Below, piece by piece: positions 9,140 to 18,451 of a stretch of DNA of 64,000 bases (positions are counted from its first letter, which is position 1; each line of letters begins with the position of its first letter). A program made the position numbers and the translations under genes. Source of the DNA: CALOCY01 sp942491975 (GTDB lineage: Bacteria > Bacteroidota > Bacteroidia > Bacteroidales > Prolixibacteraceae); contig CALOCY010000004.1 of assembly GCA_942491975.1 (NCBI GenBank), forward strand, positions 3,038,001-3,102,000. Direction: 5' to 3'. The notes under the pieces are model-generated. The model had not been told where the DNA came from, ran no database searches, and saw only the letters and a list, made by a program, of their open reading frames with translations.

Positions 9140-9400
9140 TTATTTGTCTGTTCTTGGCTTTTTCATGATCGCATAGATCTCGAACAGAAAGCCAAAAAGC
9201 ATCACCATTGGGGCCAATGTAATCCTCCTGAAACTGAATATATCAGGGTTAAATACATTCGGGTCATCGCTTTTCCCACCCATCATCAGGATAAAACCTG
9301 TTATAATGATTACAAAACCAATGGCCAGTAGTTTATAGTTCTGTTTTCCAAGGGCAAACCCTTCATCTGTTTTTTTGTCTGCTTTATCTTTTTTCGACAT
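9140..9400 (-). CDS. DUF3098 domain-containing membrane protein
   Basis: 86 residues: a basic N-terminus, then two transmembrane helices (about 24-42 and 62-80), separated by a short loop containing PNVFNPDIFSFRRITLAP, which is typical of DUF3098. Function is unknown. Its constant place between ftsX and uppP suggests a role in cell division or envelope synthesis, which is inference only. It begins 14 bases after ftsX ends. Confidence 0.85.
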   Translation of the reverse strand: MSKKDKADKKTDEGFALGKQNYKLLAIGFVIIITGFILMMGGKSDDPNVFNPDIFSFRRITLAPMVMLFGFLFEIYAIMKKPRTDK

Positions 9401-9414
9401 GCTGTATGGTGCTT

Positions 9415-10293
9415 TTAATAAAATAGTTCATCAAATTTTAACCGAAGAAATTTGTTGACGGCAAAACGGGTTGATATCCACGAGATAAATATCCCGCACA
9501 AAAATACCAAAACAAATAATAAAAGTAAAGAGTGCTGGTCTTGCAGGTCAATAATACCCTTGAGTTCTTTTTGGTACGAATAGATAATCCCTGCCAGCAA
9601 TACATTGGCAATGATTGCCCCAATGGCCCCGGCTGTAATGCTTTTGTTCAAAAACGGACGCCGGATGAATGACCGGGTTGCCCCGACCAGTTGCATGGTG
9701 TTGATTATAAACCGTTGTGAGTAGATGGATATCCGAATAATATTGTTGATCAGTGCTAAGAATATAATCAGCAGCATCCCGCTTGTCACAAGCAGGATAA
9801 CCCCGATTTTATTGAGGTTGTCATTGATCAGGCTTACCAGGTCATGTTGATAGTAGACCTCATTTACAATGGGGCTTTCCAGAAAGTTTTTCTCAAGCAC
9901 CGCCAATGTATCGGGATGCATGTACCGGGCATGCAATTTTACATCAACTGATGCCAGTAACGGGTTGTATCCCAGAAAACCCACAAAATCTTCGCCCAGT
10001 TCGTATTGCAACTCGCTGGCTGCGGTCTCTTTATCGATGTAACGTGTTGATTTGGCATAACCTCCGGCCCTGATCATTTTTTGCAGATGGACAATTTCGG
10101 GCTCCCGTGCTTCATCATCCAGCATAAGGGTAAAACCAACATTTTCCTTCACATAATCAGAGATCTGTCGGGCATTAAACAGGACTAATCCAAGCGATCC
10201 CAGCATAAACAGTACCATTGCAATACTTACCGTTGCCGTAATGTACGTATTAAACAAGCGTCTTTTTACCGGTTTGGGATTTTTTTTTCTCAT
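9415..10293 (-). CDS. ftsX: cell division protein FtsX
   Basis: Membrane subunit of the FtsEX ABC-type complex, which links divisome constriction to activation of peptidoglycan hydrolases. The 292-residue protein has the FtsX layout: one N-terminal transmembrane helix (about 15-38), a periplasmic domain of about 130 residues, then three C-terminal helices of the FtsX permease domain (about 170-195, 215-240 and 258-280). No ftsE is adjacent. Its ATG overlaps the stop of the upstream YfhO-type gene by four bases, suggesting translational coupling. Confidence 0.93.
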   Translation of the reverse strand: MRKKNPKPVKRRLFNTYITATVSIAMVLFMLGSLGLVLFNARQISDYVKENVGFTLMLDDEAREPEIVHLQKMIRAGGYAKSTRYIDKETAASELQYELGEDFVGFLGYNPLLASVDVKLHARYMHPDTLAVLEKNFLESPIVNEVYYQHDLVSLINDNLNKIGVILLVTSGMLLIIFLALINNIIRISIYSQRFIINTMQLVGATRSFIRRPFLNKSITAGAIGAIIANVLLAGIIYSYQKELKGIIDLQDQHSLLLLFVLVFLCGIFISWISTRFAVNKFLRLKFDELFY

Positions 10294-12758
10294 GCGTCAA
10301 TTTTGTTCTTCCTCCGTTTTATAATCTCCCATGCAAATACCCCGATTGCAAAAGCAAAAAGTAATATCGAACAGATCATATTAATGGTGTTCCCGAGAAA
10401 ATAGGATTTTGGGTGAAACCGGAACTCTATTGTATGGTTGCCTCCGGGCAGTTTCATGGCACGAAGTACATAATTAGCCCTGAAGTGAGGTGTCTTTTGC
10501 CCGTCAACATATGCTTCCCATCCGAGAGGATAGTATATCTCAGAGAACACGGCTATCTGTTCATTTGCTGCATTATAGTTGTATTTCAGGTAATTGGGTT
10601 TGTATTCAGCCAATTCAATCGATGCTGTTTCATCCCTTTTTATAGCTGACGGGATAAGGTTTTCAAATCGTTGATCGACCAATGCGGTATTTGCCGGATC
10701 AATTGTTCCCAGGTCAGCGATTTCTTCATCGGCATTTTCCACTATTTTCACCTTATCTATGAGCCATGCATTCCCCAGGGCATGTTCATTTTTAATGGGC
10801 AATGCTTTCGGGTTATAGATCATATAACGCATGTTAAGCATATTAAGCACATGCTGTTGGTGTAAAGCAGAGTCTAACTTTGCCAGAGAAACTGATGACT
10901 TAAATTCTGCCACAACTGCAAGTATTTCCGGTCTCAGGTGAGCCTCAATCAACTCTTCATAACGACGCATTTTTGCCGCATGGTAGCCCCCTATCGACTT
11001 ATGGAAGTAACTTGTGCGGGCATCTGTAAATGGTTTATTCAGGTTCAATACCCTGTAAGAAGGATCTTTGTCTTTTAGGATCTCTTTATCGGCAAATGAA
11101 GCCTCAAAAGGAGCATCATTCTTCTTCGGGGAAACAAACTGGTCGTTGTTCATGTAACGTTTGTTTACTGCCCATAAATCAACCAACACTAAAAATGTTA
11201 ATCCTGCTAAAACATACTCTTTCTTAATTTTTTGGGTAATGAGTACCCAAACTCCTGCTGCTGCAAAGAGTACAAATACCAGGGAGCGAAAAGCATCGCC
11301 ACGCAATAGGTGCATCCGGTCAAGTTGTATTGCTGATACATACCATTCAGGGAAGCGGGCATCTCCGGGGCTTGAAAAATTACCTGAAATCCCCGGAAAC
11401 AGTGCGACTAATAATGCAATCCCCCCGGTTATCCCCAATGTCCACTTCAGGGCTTTTATCACCTGAGTTTTTTGCAGTTCGCCTGAAATTATTCGCTGTA
11501 TAACTAATATTGCACCCAATGGAACGGTCAATTGCGCGATTACCAAGATCATAGCAACTGTACGAAACTTATTGTACATCGGTACATAATCAAGAAAGAA
11601 ATCAGTTAAATGCGGAAAATTCTTTCCCCAGGCCAGCATAATGGACAATACAGTCGCAGCTATTAACCACCATTTATCGCGCCCTTTGAGCAAAAACAGG
11701 GCTAACACAAACAGGAAGACCACTATAGCCCCCAGGTACGTTGGTCCCACGGTAAAGGGCTGTGTGCCCCAGTAAAGCGGGCATATTTTTATGATTTCAC
11801 GGGCTTTGTACCCGTTTTTTCGGGCAGCCTTGTACAATTCGGAATCTGTACCAAGACTTACATGACTTGATCCCCCTTTGTAGCCGGGGATAAACAGATT
11901 AAGCGTTTCATCGATACCATAACTCCAGTCTGTGGCATAGCTTTTATCCAAACCAGATGTCTGATCATTGTTTTGTGTGAGTTCTGTTTTACCGCGTATG
12001 GAGTGTTTTCCGTATTCCAAAATTATTTTTAACCGTGCAATATCAGTCCCCACAGCAATAACTGCCGGAAGCAACAATACAGCTACCGATTTAATAAATC
12101 CGGATAGTTGTTTATTGCGTATAGCATAAGTTAACTCCCCTATTCCATAAATGAGTACTATTATTAGTGTATAGTAAGTAATTTGGGGGTGACTGGCCAT
12201 CATCTCAAAAGCCAACCCAAAAGCAAATGTAAGTGCCCCCCATAGCCGTCGCCCCCGAAACACCATAACAATACCTGCAAGCACCCATGGCATATAGGCA
12301 ATTGCCCCTATTTTTGTATTGTGCCCGGCCGAGATAATGAGAAAGAGATAGGTGGAGAAGGCAAAAGCCACAGCACCCAAAACACTTGCCCATCGGTTAA
12401 TGCGAAAGGCAAGCATCAATATATAAAACCCAAGCAAACATATGAATATATAACATGCAGGACGAGGCCCCACCTTAATAAACTCATCTACATATTGAAT
12501 AAGATTCCCTGAATATACTGTTGAGATAAGATATGCTGGCATACCTCCAAACATCGTGCCTACCCATAGTGGTTCTTCTCCTGTTGTATCGCGAAATTCC
12601 GAAGCCTCTTTCGCTGATCCCTTAAACATTACCCCATCAAGCTGCTCAATCCTTTTCCCTTCAAGTACTGGTGAGAAGTAGGCAATTGAAATGATCACAA
12701 AAATCACAATTATAACAACATGTGGAAAAATCTCTTTGGTTAACTTCAGTTTATTCAT
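10290..12758 (-). CDS. YfhO family large membrane protein
   Basis: About 822 residues from the ATG at 12758, which starts MNKLKLTKEIFPHVV. The open frame extends 20 codons further upstream, but that stretch reads like leader. There are about 12 hydrophobic segments, with the YfhO-type start VLEGKRIEQLDGVMF and a Pro/Gly-rich first periplasmic loop (GTMFGGMPAYLIS). A soluble region near the C-terminus precedes a last helix and a basic tail. YfhO proteins are GT-C-fold membrane proteins, implicated in glycosylating teichoic acids in Firmicutes; the substrate in Bacteroidota is unknown. The gene overlaps ftsX by 4 bases. Confidence 0.85.
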   Translation of the reverse strand: MNKLKLTKEIFPHVVIIVIFVIISIAYFSPVLEGKRIEQLDGVMFKGSAKEASEFRDTTGEEPLWVGTMFGGMPAYLISTVYSGNLIQYVDEFIKVGPRPACYIFICLLGFYILMLAFRINRWASVLGAVAFAFSTYLFLIISAGHNTKIGAIAYMPWVLAGIVMVFRGRRLWGALTFAFGLAFEMMASHPQITYYTLIIVLIYGIGELTYAIRNKQLSGFIKSVAVLLLPAVIAVGTDIARLKIILEYGKHSIRGKTELTQNNDQTSGLDKSYATDWSYGIDETLNLFIPGYKGGSSHVSLGTDSELYKAARKNGYKAREIIKICPLYWGTQPFTVGPTYLGAIVVFLFVLALFLLKGRDKWWLIAATVLSIMLAWGKNFPHLTDFFLDYVPMYNKFRTVAMILVIAQLTVPLGAILVIQRIISGELQKTQVIKALKWTLGITGGIALLVALFPGISGNFSSPGDARFPEWYVSAIQLDRMHLLRGDAFRSLVFVLFAAAGVWVLITQKIKKEYVLAGLTFLVLVDLWAVNKRYMNNDQFVSPKKNDAPFEASFADKEILKDKDPSYRVLNLNKPFTDARTSYFHKSIGGYHAAKMRRYEELIEAHLRPEILAVVAEFKSSVSLAKLDSALHQQHVLNMLNMRYMIYNPKALPIKNEHALGNAWLIDKVKIVENADEEIADLGTIDPANTALVDQRFENLIPSAIKRDETASIELAEYKPNYLKYNYNAANEQIAVFSEIYYPLGWEAYVDGQKTPHFRANYVLRAMKLPGGNHTIEFRFHPKSYFLGNTINMICSILLFAFAIGVFAWEIIKRRKNKIDA

Positions 12759-12852
12759 TGGAAAAAAGTTATTTGTTCTCGTTTTTAAGCAGATTAACTT
12801 TAATTTTGCGTTTAACAAAAATAATCCTTTTTAAGTCAAAACCTCAAAATAT

Positions 12853-14349
12853 ATGGGAGTAATTCAGCAACAAACCATTAAAGGAGCCATGTATTCCTAC
12901 CTGGGAATTATTATTGGGTTTTTCAATACGGTTCTTATAATGCCTGAATTACTGTCACCCGAAGAAATTGGGTTGATAAACATTTTAATTGCAATATCTG
13001 CTTTGTATGCCCAATTTTCAACCCTGGGTTTTACGAGTGTTACTTCCCGTATATTTTCCTATTTCAGGAACAAAGATAAAGACCACAACGGGTTTGCATT
13101 TTTGGTTGTACTTACCGGAGCCATTGGTTTCATACTTGCACTTATAAGTTTTTTCCTTCTCAAGCCATCCATTGTCAATCGAAATATTGATAATTCACCA
13201 CTATTGGTTGAGTACATCTTTTTTCTGATACCCCTGATATTTTTCCGTATGTTTTTTTTGCTGCTTGATGGCTATAACAAAGTATTGTATGATGCTACTA
13301 CCGGAACATTCTTAATAGACCTGGGTTATCGGGTTGGAAATTTACTGTTACTAGGGTTGTTTTTCCTACAATGGATCAATTTTTACCAATACGTTTTGGG
13401 CTATGTGATAATTATGAGTATCCCTGCTATTTATTTGGCAGGCTTATTAATTTATCGAAGAAGCTTTAAATTAAAGCCTCAGCTTAACTTCATCTCTCCT
13501 TCACTTCGAAAAGAGATGATCAGCCTTGGCCTGTATGGAATCATTGGAGGATTAAGCGGTGTTGCCCTTATGAGTATTGATAAAATAATGATTAATGAAT
13601 ATTTTAATCTCTCTTATACCGGTATTTATTCCGTTAGTTTCTTTTTTGGGACTATAATCCTGATCCCTAATCGGGCGTTAACAAAGATTTCATCAGTGGT
13701 GGTGGCTGATGCATGGAAAGAGAATAACTTTGAAAAAATACAAGATATTTATCGACGCAGTAGTATCAATCAATTGGCTGCCGGATCTGTTTTGTTTGTT
13801 TTAATGGTTGTTAATTTACACAATATTTTTACTATTCTTCCTCCCGAATATGAAGCCGGGAAAATGGTAATTGTATATATCTCGTTGGGAAATTTATTGG
13901 TCGTTTCTACCGGGGTAAGCATTACAATTCTCTTAACCTCATCAAAATATAAAGTTCATGCATATCTATTGGCATTATTAATCGTCCTGACCATTATTTT
14001 CAATCTCATTTTTATTCCATTAATGGGAATATCCGGTGCGGCGATAGCCTCTTTGATCACAATGTTCATTTTTTCTGTTGCCAGGGTTTGGTACATGAAA
14101 CGCAGAATGGATCTTTTCCCGTTTCACAGGAAGCATCTTTTACTTATAGGATTAAGTATTGTTGCTTATGGTGTGGGGCAATTTATGCCATTTATCCATT
14201 CGTGTCTCCCCGATTTAATCGTTCGTAGCGGTGTTGTATGCATCATATTTGGAGCAGGCATGTTAATTTTCGATATCTCGGAAGATATTACGCAAATGAT
14301 GTGGAAAACATTAAGTCAATTTATTAAATGCATTCATCGTCATAACTAA
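12853..14349 (+). CDS. oligosaccharide flippase family protein (Wzx/MATE-like)
   Basis: 498 residues with about 14 hydrophobic segments and the start IKGAMYSYLGIIIGFFNTVLIMP, typical of polysaccharide-export flippases of the MOP superfamily. Such proteins move undecaprenyl-linked glycan repeat units across the inner membrane. It is divergent from the YfhO/ftsX cluster and heads the surface-glycan region (12.8-23.6 kb). A TAATTTTG at 12801-12808 could be a -7 element, but I see no well-spaced -33 element. Confidence 0.88.
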   Translation: MGVIQQQTIKGAMYSYLGIIIGFFNTVLIMPELLSPEEIGLINILIAISALYAQFSTLGFTSVTSRIFSYFRNKDKDHNGFAFLVVLTGAIGFILALISFFLLKPSIVNRNIDNSPLLVEYIFFLIPLIFFRMFFLLLDGYNKVLYDATTGTFLIDLGYRVGNLLLLGLFFLQWINFYQYVLGYVIIMSIPAIYLAGLLIYRRSFKLKPQLNFISPSLRKEMISLGLYGIIGGLSGVALMSIDKIMINEYFNLSYTGIYSVSFFFGTIILIPNRALTKISSVVVADAWKENNFEKIQDIYRRSSINQLAAGSVLFVLMVVNLHNIFTILPPEYEAGKMVIVYISLGNLLVVSTGVSITILLTSSKYKVHAYLLALLIVLTIIFNLIFIPLMGISGAAIASLITMFIFSVARVWYMKRRMDLFPFHRKHLLLIGLSIVAYGVGQFMPFIHSCLPDLIVRSGVVCIIFGAGMLIFDISEDITQMMWKTLSQFIKCIHRHN

Positions 14350-14365
14350 TTGCTCATTTAGCAGG

Positions 14366-16102
14366 TTAATCAGAAACTTTCTTTAATTGTTCAAGCTGTT
14401 TAAAAACAGACAGTAAAGTTAATACTTTACATTTGTCAATAGTGTTTCCATTTTGATAAATGTTTATACAGGTTTTCCTCAATTTCGAATCATCTACCAA
14501 GTCAATATTGCCTGAAAAGTATTGATCAAAAAAGGAATGAACGACCGGCTTATGATTATACCAGTAGTCTAAAGGATTCATGTGATTAGTCGTTTTTTCT
14601 GGTGAAGGAACAAGTTTTAAACGGGGCAGCACTTTACGTGTGAATATTCGAGGAACCGAACCAATGTGGATTAACTTATTCATTACCCGGACTTTAGGCG
14701 AATGAATACTACATCCCAGTTTTTCCCATGTATATTTTGCGGCATCAGGATATTTTGTTTTTACCCAGCGGTAATATAACCTATGATTTACCCGATATTT
14801 TAAAGGCAAAGCCATGCAAAATTCAACAAAATCAACATCTAAAAACGGGGAACAGGTTTCACTCACATTCTGAACATAGGGGAATGCTATTATGCTGTTA
14901 AACCCGCGATTTAATAGCAAAAACTCCTCATTATTTGCATATCGACTTAAATTAATTTCTGGCAAATCACCTTCATATTTACCAAAGCCACCTATGTTTA
15001 GGATTGGTGCAATATGCCTTTCTGAGGAGTTGTAAGAACCCAGGATAACATCACCAAGCTGTCCGGTATGTAAAATCCCGATATTTGACCAATTGAGAGA
15101 ATCAATCTGCGGTTTCCCCAGTGCCTGTCCATAATAGATTTTACTTCCCCAACTTTGTGCAACAATGGCATCAACCGAACATAGACACTCTCCACTGTCC
15201 AGTTTCTCAAAATCCCATTCATGCTGTAAGTCTTTAGCAATTTTTTTAGCAATTGTTGCATCAAGATAGCCCGATTGAGAGAATGTAATATTCTTCATCT
15301 TATCATACCCAAGAGCATGAGCCACCCAAGTGGTCATTCTTGAATCTAATCCTCCACTCAGACTAACAATATGCCGATAACCATATTCAATATCTTTTTC
15401 AAATTGAAGTTTTATTGCATTTCTGAATAAACGGTCGGTTTCTTCGATTGCTTCATTTTCATCTATTTGAACAATATTGGTGTTGTCAATTTTGTGAAAT
15501 TGTTTAATCTCAGATGATGAAGATGAAAACCGAATGAGATTCCCTGGTTTCAATCGCTTTATGGAGGTGAACAATGTCATATCTTCCGGCAAGAACCCAT
15601 AAGAGAGTAGCATATAAGCAGGTTGCTCATTAATGAAAATGGGTTCTTTGCATTGCAATGATTGCTTTAATAAATACTGTATTTCGGAAGCAAAGCGGAT
15701 TTTTCCGTTATTGTTCTGATAAAAAATATGTTGATCACCAAAATGGTTGGTAAAAACAATTCCTTCATTTTTTGAAATTTCAAAAACAATTCCTGAGAAA
15801 CTACCTCGAAAATCATTGAAAAATAGATCCCCTTTTTGTTCATACAACTTGATGATTGTAGATACAAGGTTATGACTATGTGTTTCCTGAATAAGTTGTT
15901 TGCTATTTAGAATAACCCCTTCTGTAACTATAAAATAGTTATCATCGCAATGAAAAATCTTGTCATTTTGAAATTTATTTGTTGTACATCGCTCAGCAAG
16001 AAAGGTATCTTTCTTTAAGGAGTTAACAATATAATCGCTTCCTTTCCCATCATTAAAGATGGTTCGGGAATCTGGTTGCAAATCAAAAATAAATCCAGGC
16101 AT
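14366..16102 (-). CDS. asparagine synthetase-like protein lacking the glutaminase cysteine
   Basis: 578 residues. The N-terminal part (about 1-190) has the fold pattern of a class II glutamine amidotransferase, but the sequence begins MPGFIFDLQ. The catalytic Cys that normally follows the initiator Met (MCGI) is Pro here. The C-terminal part is the AsnB synthetase domain with an intact ATP pyrophosphatase loop SGGLDS (249-254) followed by RMTTWVAHALG. It probably uses free ammonia or another amine to amidate or ligate a carboxylate. Position in a glycan locus suggests modification of a uronic-acid-type sugar, as proposed for similar proteins, but the substrate is inferred. The lone initiator region could hide a wrong start; no MCG start is visible nearby. 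Confidence 0.85.
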   Translation of the reverse strand: MPGFIFDLQPDSRTIFNDGKGSDYIVNSLKKDTFLAERCTTNKFQNDKIFHCDDNYFIVTEGVILNSKQLIQETHSHNLVSTIIKLYEQKGDLFFNDFRGSFSGIVFEISKNEGIVFTNHFGDQHIFYQNNNGKIRFASEIQYLLKQSLQCKEPIFINEQPAYMLLSYGFLPEDMTLFTSIKRLKPGNLIRFSSSSSEIKQFHKIDNTNIVQIDENEAIEETDRLFRNAIKLQFEKDIEYGYRHIVSLSGGLDSRMTTWVAHALGYDKMKNITFSQSGYLDATIAKKIAKDLQHEWDFEKLDSGECLCSVDAIVAQSWGSKIYYGQALGKPQIDSLNWSNIGILHTGQLGDVILGSYNSSERHIAPILNIGGFGKYEGDLPEINLSRYANNEEFLLLNRGFNSIIAFPYVQNVSETCSPFLDVDFVEFCMALPLKYRVNHRLYYRWVKTKYPDAAKYTWEKLGCSIHSPKVRVMNKLIHIGSVPRIFTRKVLPRLKLVPSPEKTTNHMNPLDYWYNHKPVVHSFFDQYFSGNIDLVDDSKLRKTCINIYQNGNTIDKCKVLTLLSVFKQLEQLKKVSD

Positions 16103-16215
16103 AAATATTTTCAGCTTATTGTATGACTTTTCGTTGCTAAATTAATACATTTTAAATCAAAAAATCGTTTGCTACATTTTGACTACACGAATTGATTAAA
16201 AGTATCCTGTTTCCA

Positions 16216-16246
16216 TTTGAAGCCTTATCCAATTAGTTTATATTTG
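16216..16246 (+). promoter_or_regulatory. predicted promoter for the ParB-like/methyltransferase pair
   Basis: TTTG (16216-16219), an exact 19-base spacer and TATATTTG (16239-16246) fit the Bacteroidota promoter consensus, 61 bases before the ATG at 16308. Confidence 0.65.
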
Positions 16247-16307
16247 CAATTCCATTGAAGCCATTTCAATATGGCTGTGATCAAGTCATGTCATTATATT
16301 TTTACAA

Positions 16308-16940
16308 ATGAGCAGATTAACATGCATCTTTTTTTTAGTATTGAATAGGGTATTTAAGGCACTCCGCTTAAGTGTTTTTTTCTGTACCAGATATGGTATA
16401 AAAGCAATTAATCCGCAATTAACATCTGATTTTTTTTCTATATCCCCGATTGGGGAAAAAATAGAGCTTAGCTCCAATCAGCTTATTTTTCCTTTCGATG
16501 GTTTGAAAGATTCTTACAGCTTGTTGGGAACCCCTCTTTCTGATTCGCCTCATATAGTATTTATGGAACGTCTTTATTCTAATAAAGATTTTGCGCAAAG
16601 TGAATATTTTAACCGTTGTCGAAAGGGAACAATTGATATGAGATATTCGCATTGCTTGAACAGAAAGAAAACGAAGAAAAATTTCCAGAAAAAACTAGAA
16701 TTGGTTTTATCAGATAACTATCCGGCAGTTAAAGTGACAAAAATTGAAGAGAAATATTATGTTATGGATGGGAAACATACGGCAGCACTTTGTCATATGC
16801 TTAAAAAACCCATTAAGTGTGTTTTAATCCCTCATCCTTATGTTGACAGTTTTTTTTATGTTACCTATAAAATGATGCTAAAATCAGAAAAGAAATATTC
16901 TAAAGGGATTCATTTTTTGTCCACCATTTATTTTCGTTAA
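16308..16940 (+). CDS. ParB/sulfiredoxin-like domain protein of glycan locus
   Basis: 210 residues, not assigned to a named family. The N-terminal 30 residues are hydrophobic and basic. Residues about 125-165 contain KVTKIEEKYYVMDGKHTAAL, which resembles the ParB-like nuclease/sulfiredoxin fold motif (DGxHR-type, here DGKHT) followed by a LKKPIKCVLI strand. Proteins of this kind occur in polysaccharide loci with no known function. The stop is followed after one base by the ATG of a methyltransferase, so the two are almost certainly co-translated. Codon use is AT-richer than in the neighbouring housekeeping genes, as is common in glycan loci. Confidence 0.6.
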   Translation: MSRLTCIFFLVLNRVFKALRLSVFFCTRYGIKAINPQLTSDFFSISPIGEKIELSSNQLIFPFDGLKDSYSLLGTPLSDSPHIVFMERLYSNKDFAQSEYFNRCRKGTIDMRYSHCLNRKKTKKNFQKKLELVLSDNYPAVKVTKIEEKYYVMDGKHTAALCHMLKKPIKCVLIPHPYVDSFFYVTYKMMLKSEKKYSKGIHFLSTIYFR

Positions 16941-16941
16941 T

Positions 16942-17667
16942 ATGAATATTAAAGAATTGATAGAACAGATAGAGCAAAATCCTATTGAGAAAGGGGGACA
17001 AATCTATCATCCTATCCCTTTTCCCGAGTTTGAGCACCTGACTACCTCATCAAACCCCAAAGGGGTACTGCGAAAATGGGGGAAAATAAAAAGTGTGTGT
17101 AACGAGATTTTTGGTAGTTCATTCGATAAAATAAATGTGCTTGATATTGGTGCCAATGCAGGGTTCTATACATTCAATTTTGCTAAATTGGGGGCAAGAA
17201 TAAAAGCATTCGAATGTCATGAACGCTACAAAAAAGTGGGGAAAATAATTGCCAAAGAAAAAAACCTTCAGGTAGAATGGATGCCACAAGCATTCAATGC
17301 TGGTATGTTATCTGCTGAACAGCATTTCAATGTTGCGCTCTTATTAAGTGTTTACCAATGGATGGCCAATGGTGATTTACATGATCTTGCCGCTAAAAAA
17401 AGCCTGATGGAGATTTCCAAACATTCTGATTACTTATTTTTCGAGCTAAATTTTAACTCCGGCAAATCGTGTGTTAAAACAACCAAGATAAATCATTATG
17501 CCGAACTCATTGGGTTTCTACAAGAAGCTACTTGTTATAAATACTTTAAACTTATAACCAAAACAAGGCTTTGGAGAGGAAGTAAACGATTTTTGGTTCT
17601 TTGCTCTAATGATATGGCTTGGGATGATACAGGTTTAATAAAGATTAGACGAAAGATAAAGATGTAA
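16942..17667 (+). CDS. class I SAM-dependent methyltransferase
   Basis: 241 residues with the AdoMet-binding motif I VLDIGANAGFYTF (about residues 67-79) and an acidic residue ending strand 2 (AFECHERYKKVG). A middle stretch (LLLSVYQWMANGDL) takes the place of motif IV. The general layout resembles methyltransferases of polysaccharide loci. The acceptor is unknown. It follows the ParB-like gene after one base. It converges with the wecD-like gene 7 bases further on. Confidence 0.75.
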   Translation: MNIKELIEQIEQNPIEKGGQIYHPIPFPEFEHLTTSSNPKGVLRKWGKIKSVCNEIFGSSFDKINVLDIGANAGFYTFNFAKLGARIKAFECHERYKKVGKIIAKEKNLQVEWMPQAFNAGMLSAEQHFNVALLLSVYQWMANGDLHDLAAKKSLMEISKHSDYLFFELNFNSGKSCVKTTKINHYAELIGFLQEATCYKYFKLITKTRLWRGSKRFLVLCSNDMAWDDTGLIKIRRKIKM

Positions 17668-17674
17668 TTTTAGT

Positions 17675-18400
17675 TTACGTGTTGTTTTTCTTCCAAAAAT
17701 GGTAGAAATATTCAATTTTGTCTGCAATGTACCCACAACGTTCATACAATCTACATGCAGATCTATTCTCATATTGTGTAACTACTTGTATATCATTAAG
17801 AAAATGATCTTTAGTCCATTTTTCAGCAGCATACATTAGAGATTTTCCAATTCCTTTGCCCCGATAGTCAGAATCGACTGCGATTATTCCAATGTTTGCT
17901 CTTAAATTCTTCTCTTCTAAGGTGACAAAACCAACTATATCATTATTATGCCGACAAACGAGAACTTCTCTTGCTATTTCTTTATTTACAGAATTTACTA
18001 TCCATAATTTATACAAATCCTCAAATTTTTGTGTGCCAACCTGATCATCAATATTAAATCTTGAATACACCCCACTTTCTATAGCTAACTTTATCAATTT
18101 ATCCTCAGGATAGTTTGCTTTATAAGAAAAAATCAAATCGGAAGACAACAAATTTCTTTGCGGCTTTTTTATATAAGTTATTTTTTTGCCTACAAATTTT
18201 CCAGTATAATGATTAGATATGATTTCAGCACCCTTTAATTCAACCTTTGAAGAATAGTAGACTAATCTGACTTGTTCTCTATTCAATAAGCACAAGATTT
18301 CATCTAATTTGTTTTCATCAAATTCGAGATCATCTATTTGACCAACTTTATATCCGAAAAAATCCGAGTCCCAACTTAAAATGTCATATTTAGTATTCAT
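17675..18400 (-). CDS. wecD: GNAT acetyltransferase, WecD/RffC-like (TDP-amino-sugar N-acyltransferase)
   Basis: 241 residues. The start ILSWDSDFFGYKVGQID is characteristic of the RffC/WecD branch. The C-terminal GNAT domain carries the acetyl-CoA motif DYRGKGIGKSLM (about 180-191) and an ENRSACRLYERCGY tail. WecD acetylates dTDP-4-amino-4,6-dideoxygalactose to dTDP-Fuc4NAc. The assignment is supported by the wecF- and wecE-like genes directly upstream in the same leftward operon. The exact sugar epimer cannot be read from the sequence. Confidence 0.75.
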   Translation of the reverse strand: MNTKYDILSWDSDFFGYKVGQIDDLEFDENKLDEILCLLNREQVRLVYYSSKVELKGAEIISNHYTGKFVGKKITYIKKPQRNLLSSDLIFSYKANYPEDKLIKLAIESGVYSRFNIDDQVGTQKFEDLYKLWIVNSVNKEIAREVLVCRHNNDIVGFVTLEEKNLRANIGIIAVDSDYRGKGIGKSLMYAAEKWTKDHFLNDIQVVTQYENRSACRLYERCGYIADKIEYFYHFWKKNNT

Positions 18401-18451
18401 TTATACTTTTTTACTCATATGTAAAATGTTATCAGCATACATGAAAAAAGA

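Noticed and set aside
14366..16102. Possible lasso-peptide cyclase (AsnB homologue without Cys)
   Set aside because: No precursor peptide, RRE protein or transglutaminase-like protease is near. The neighbours are all glycan genes.
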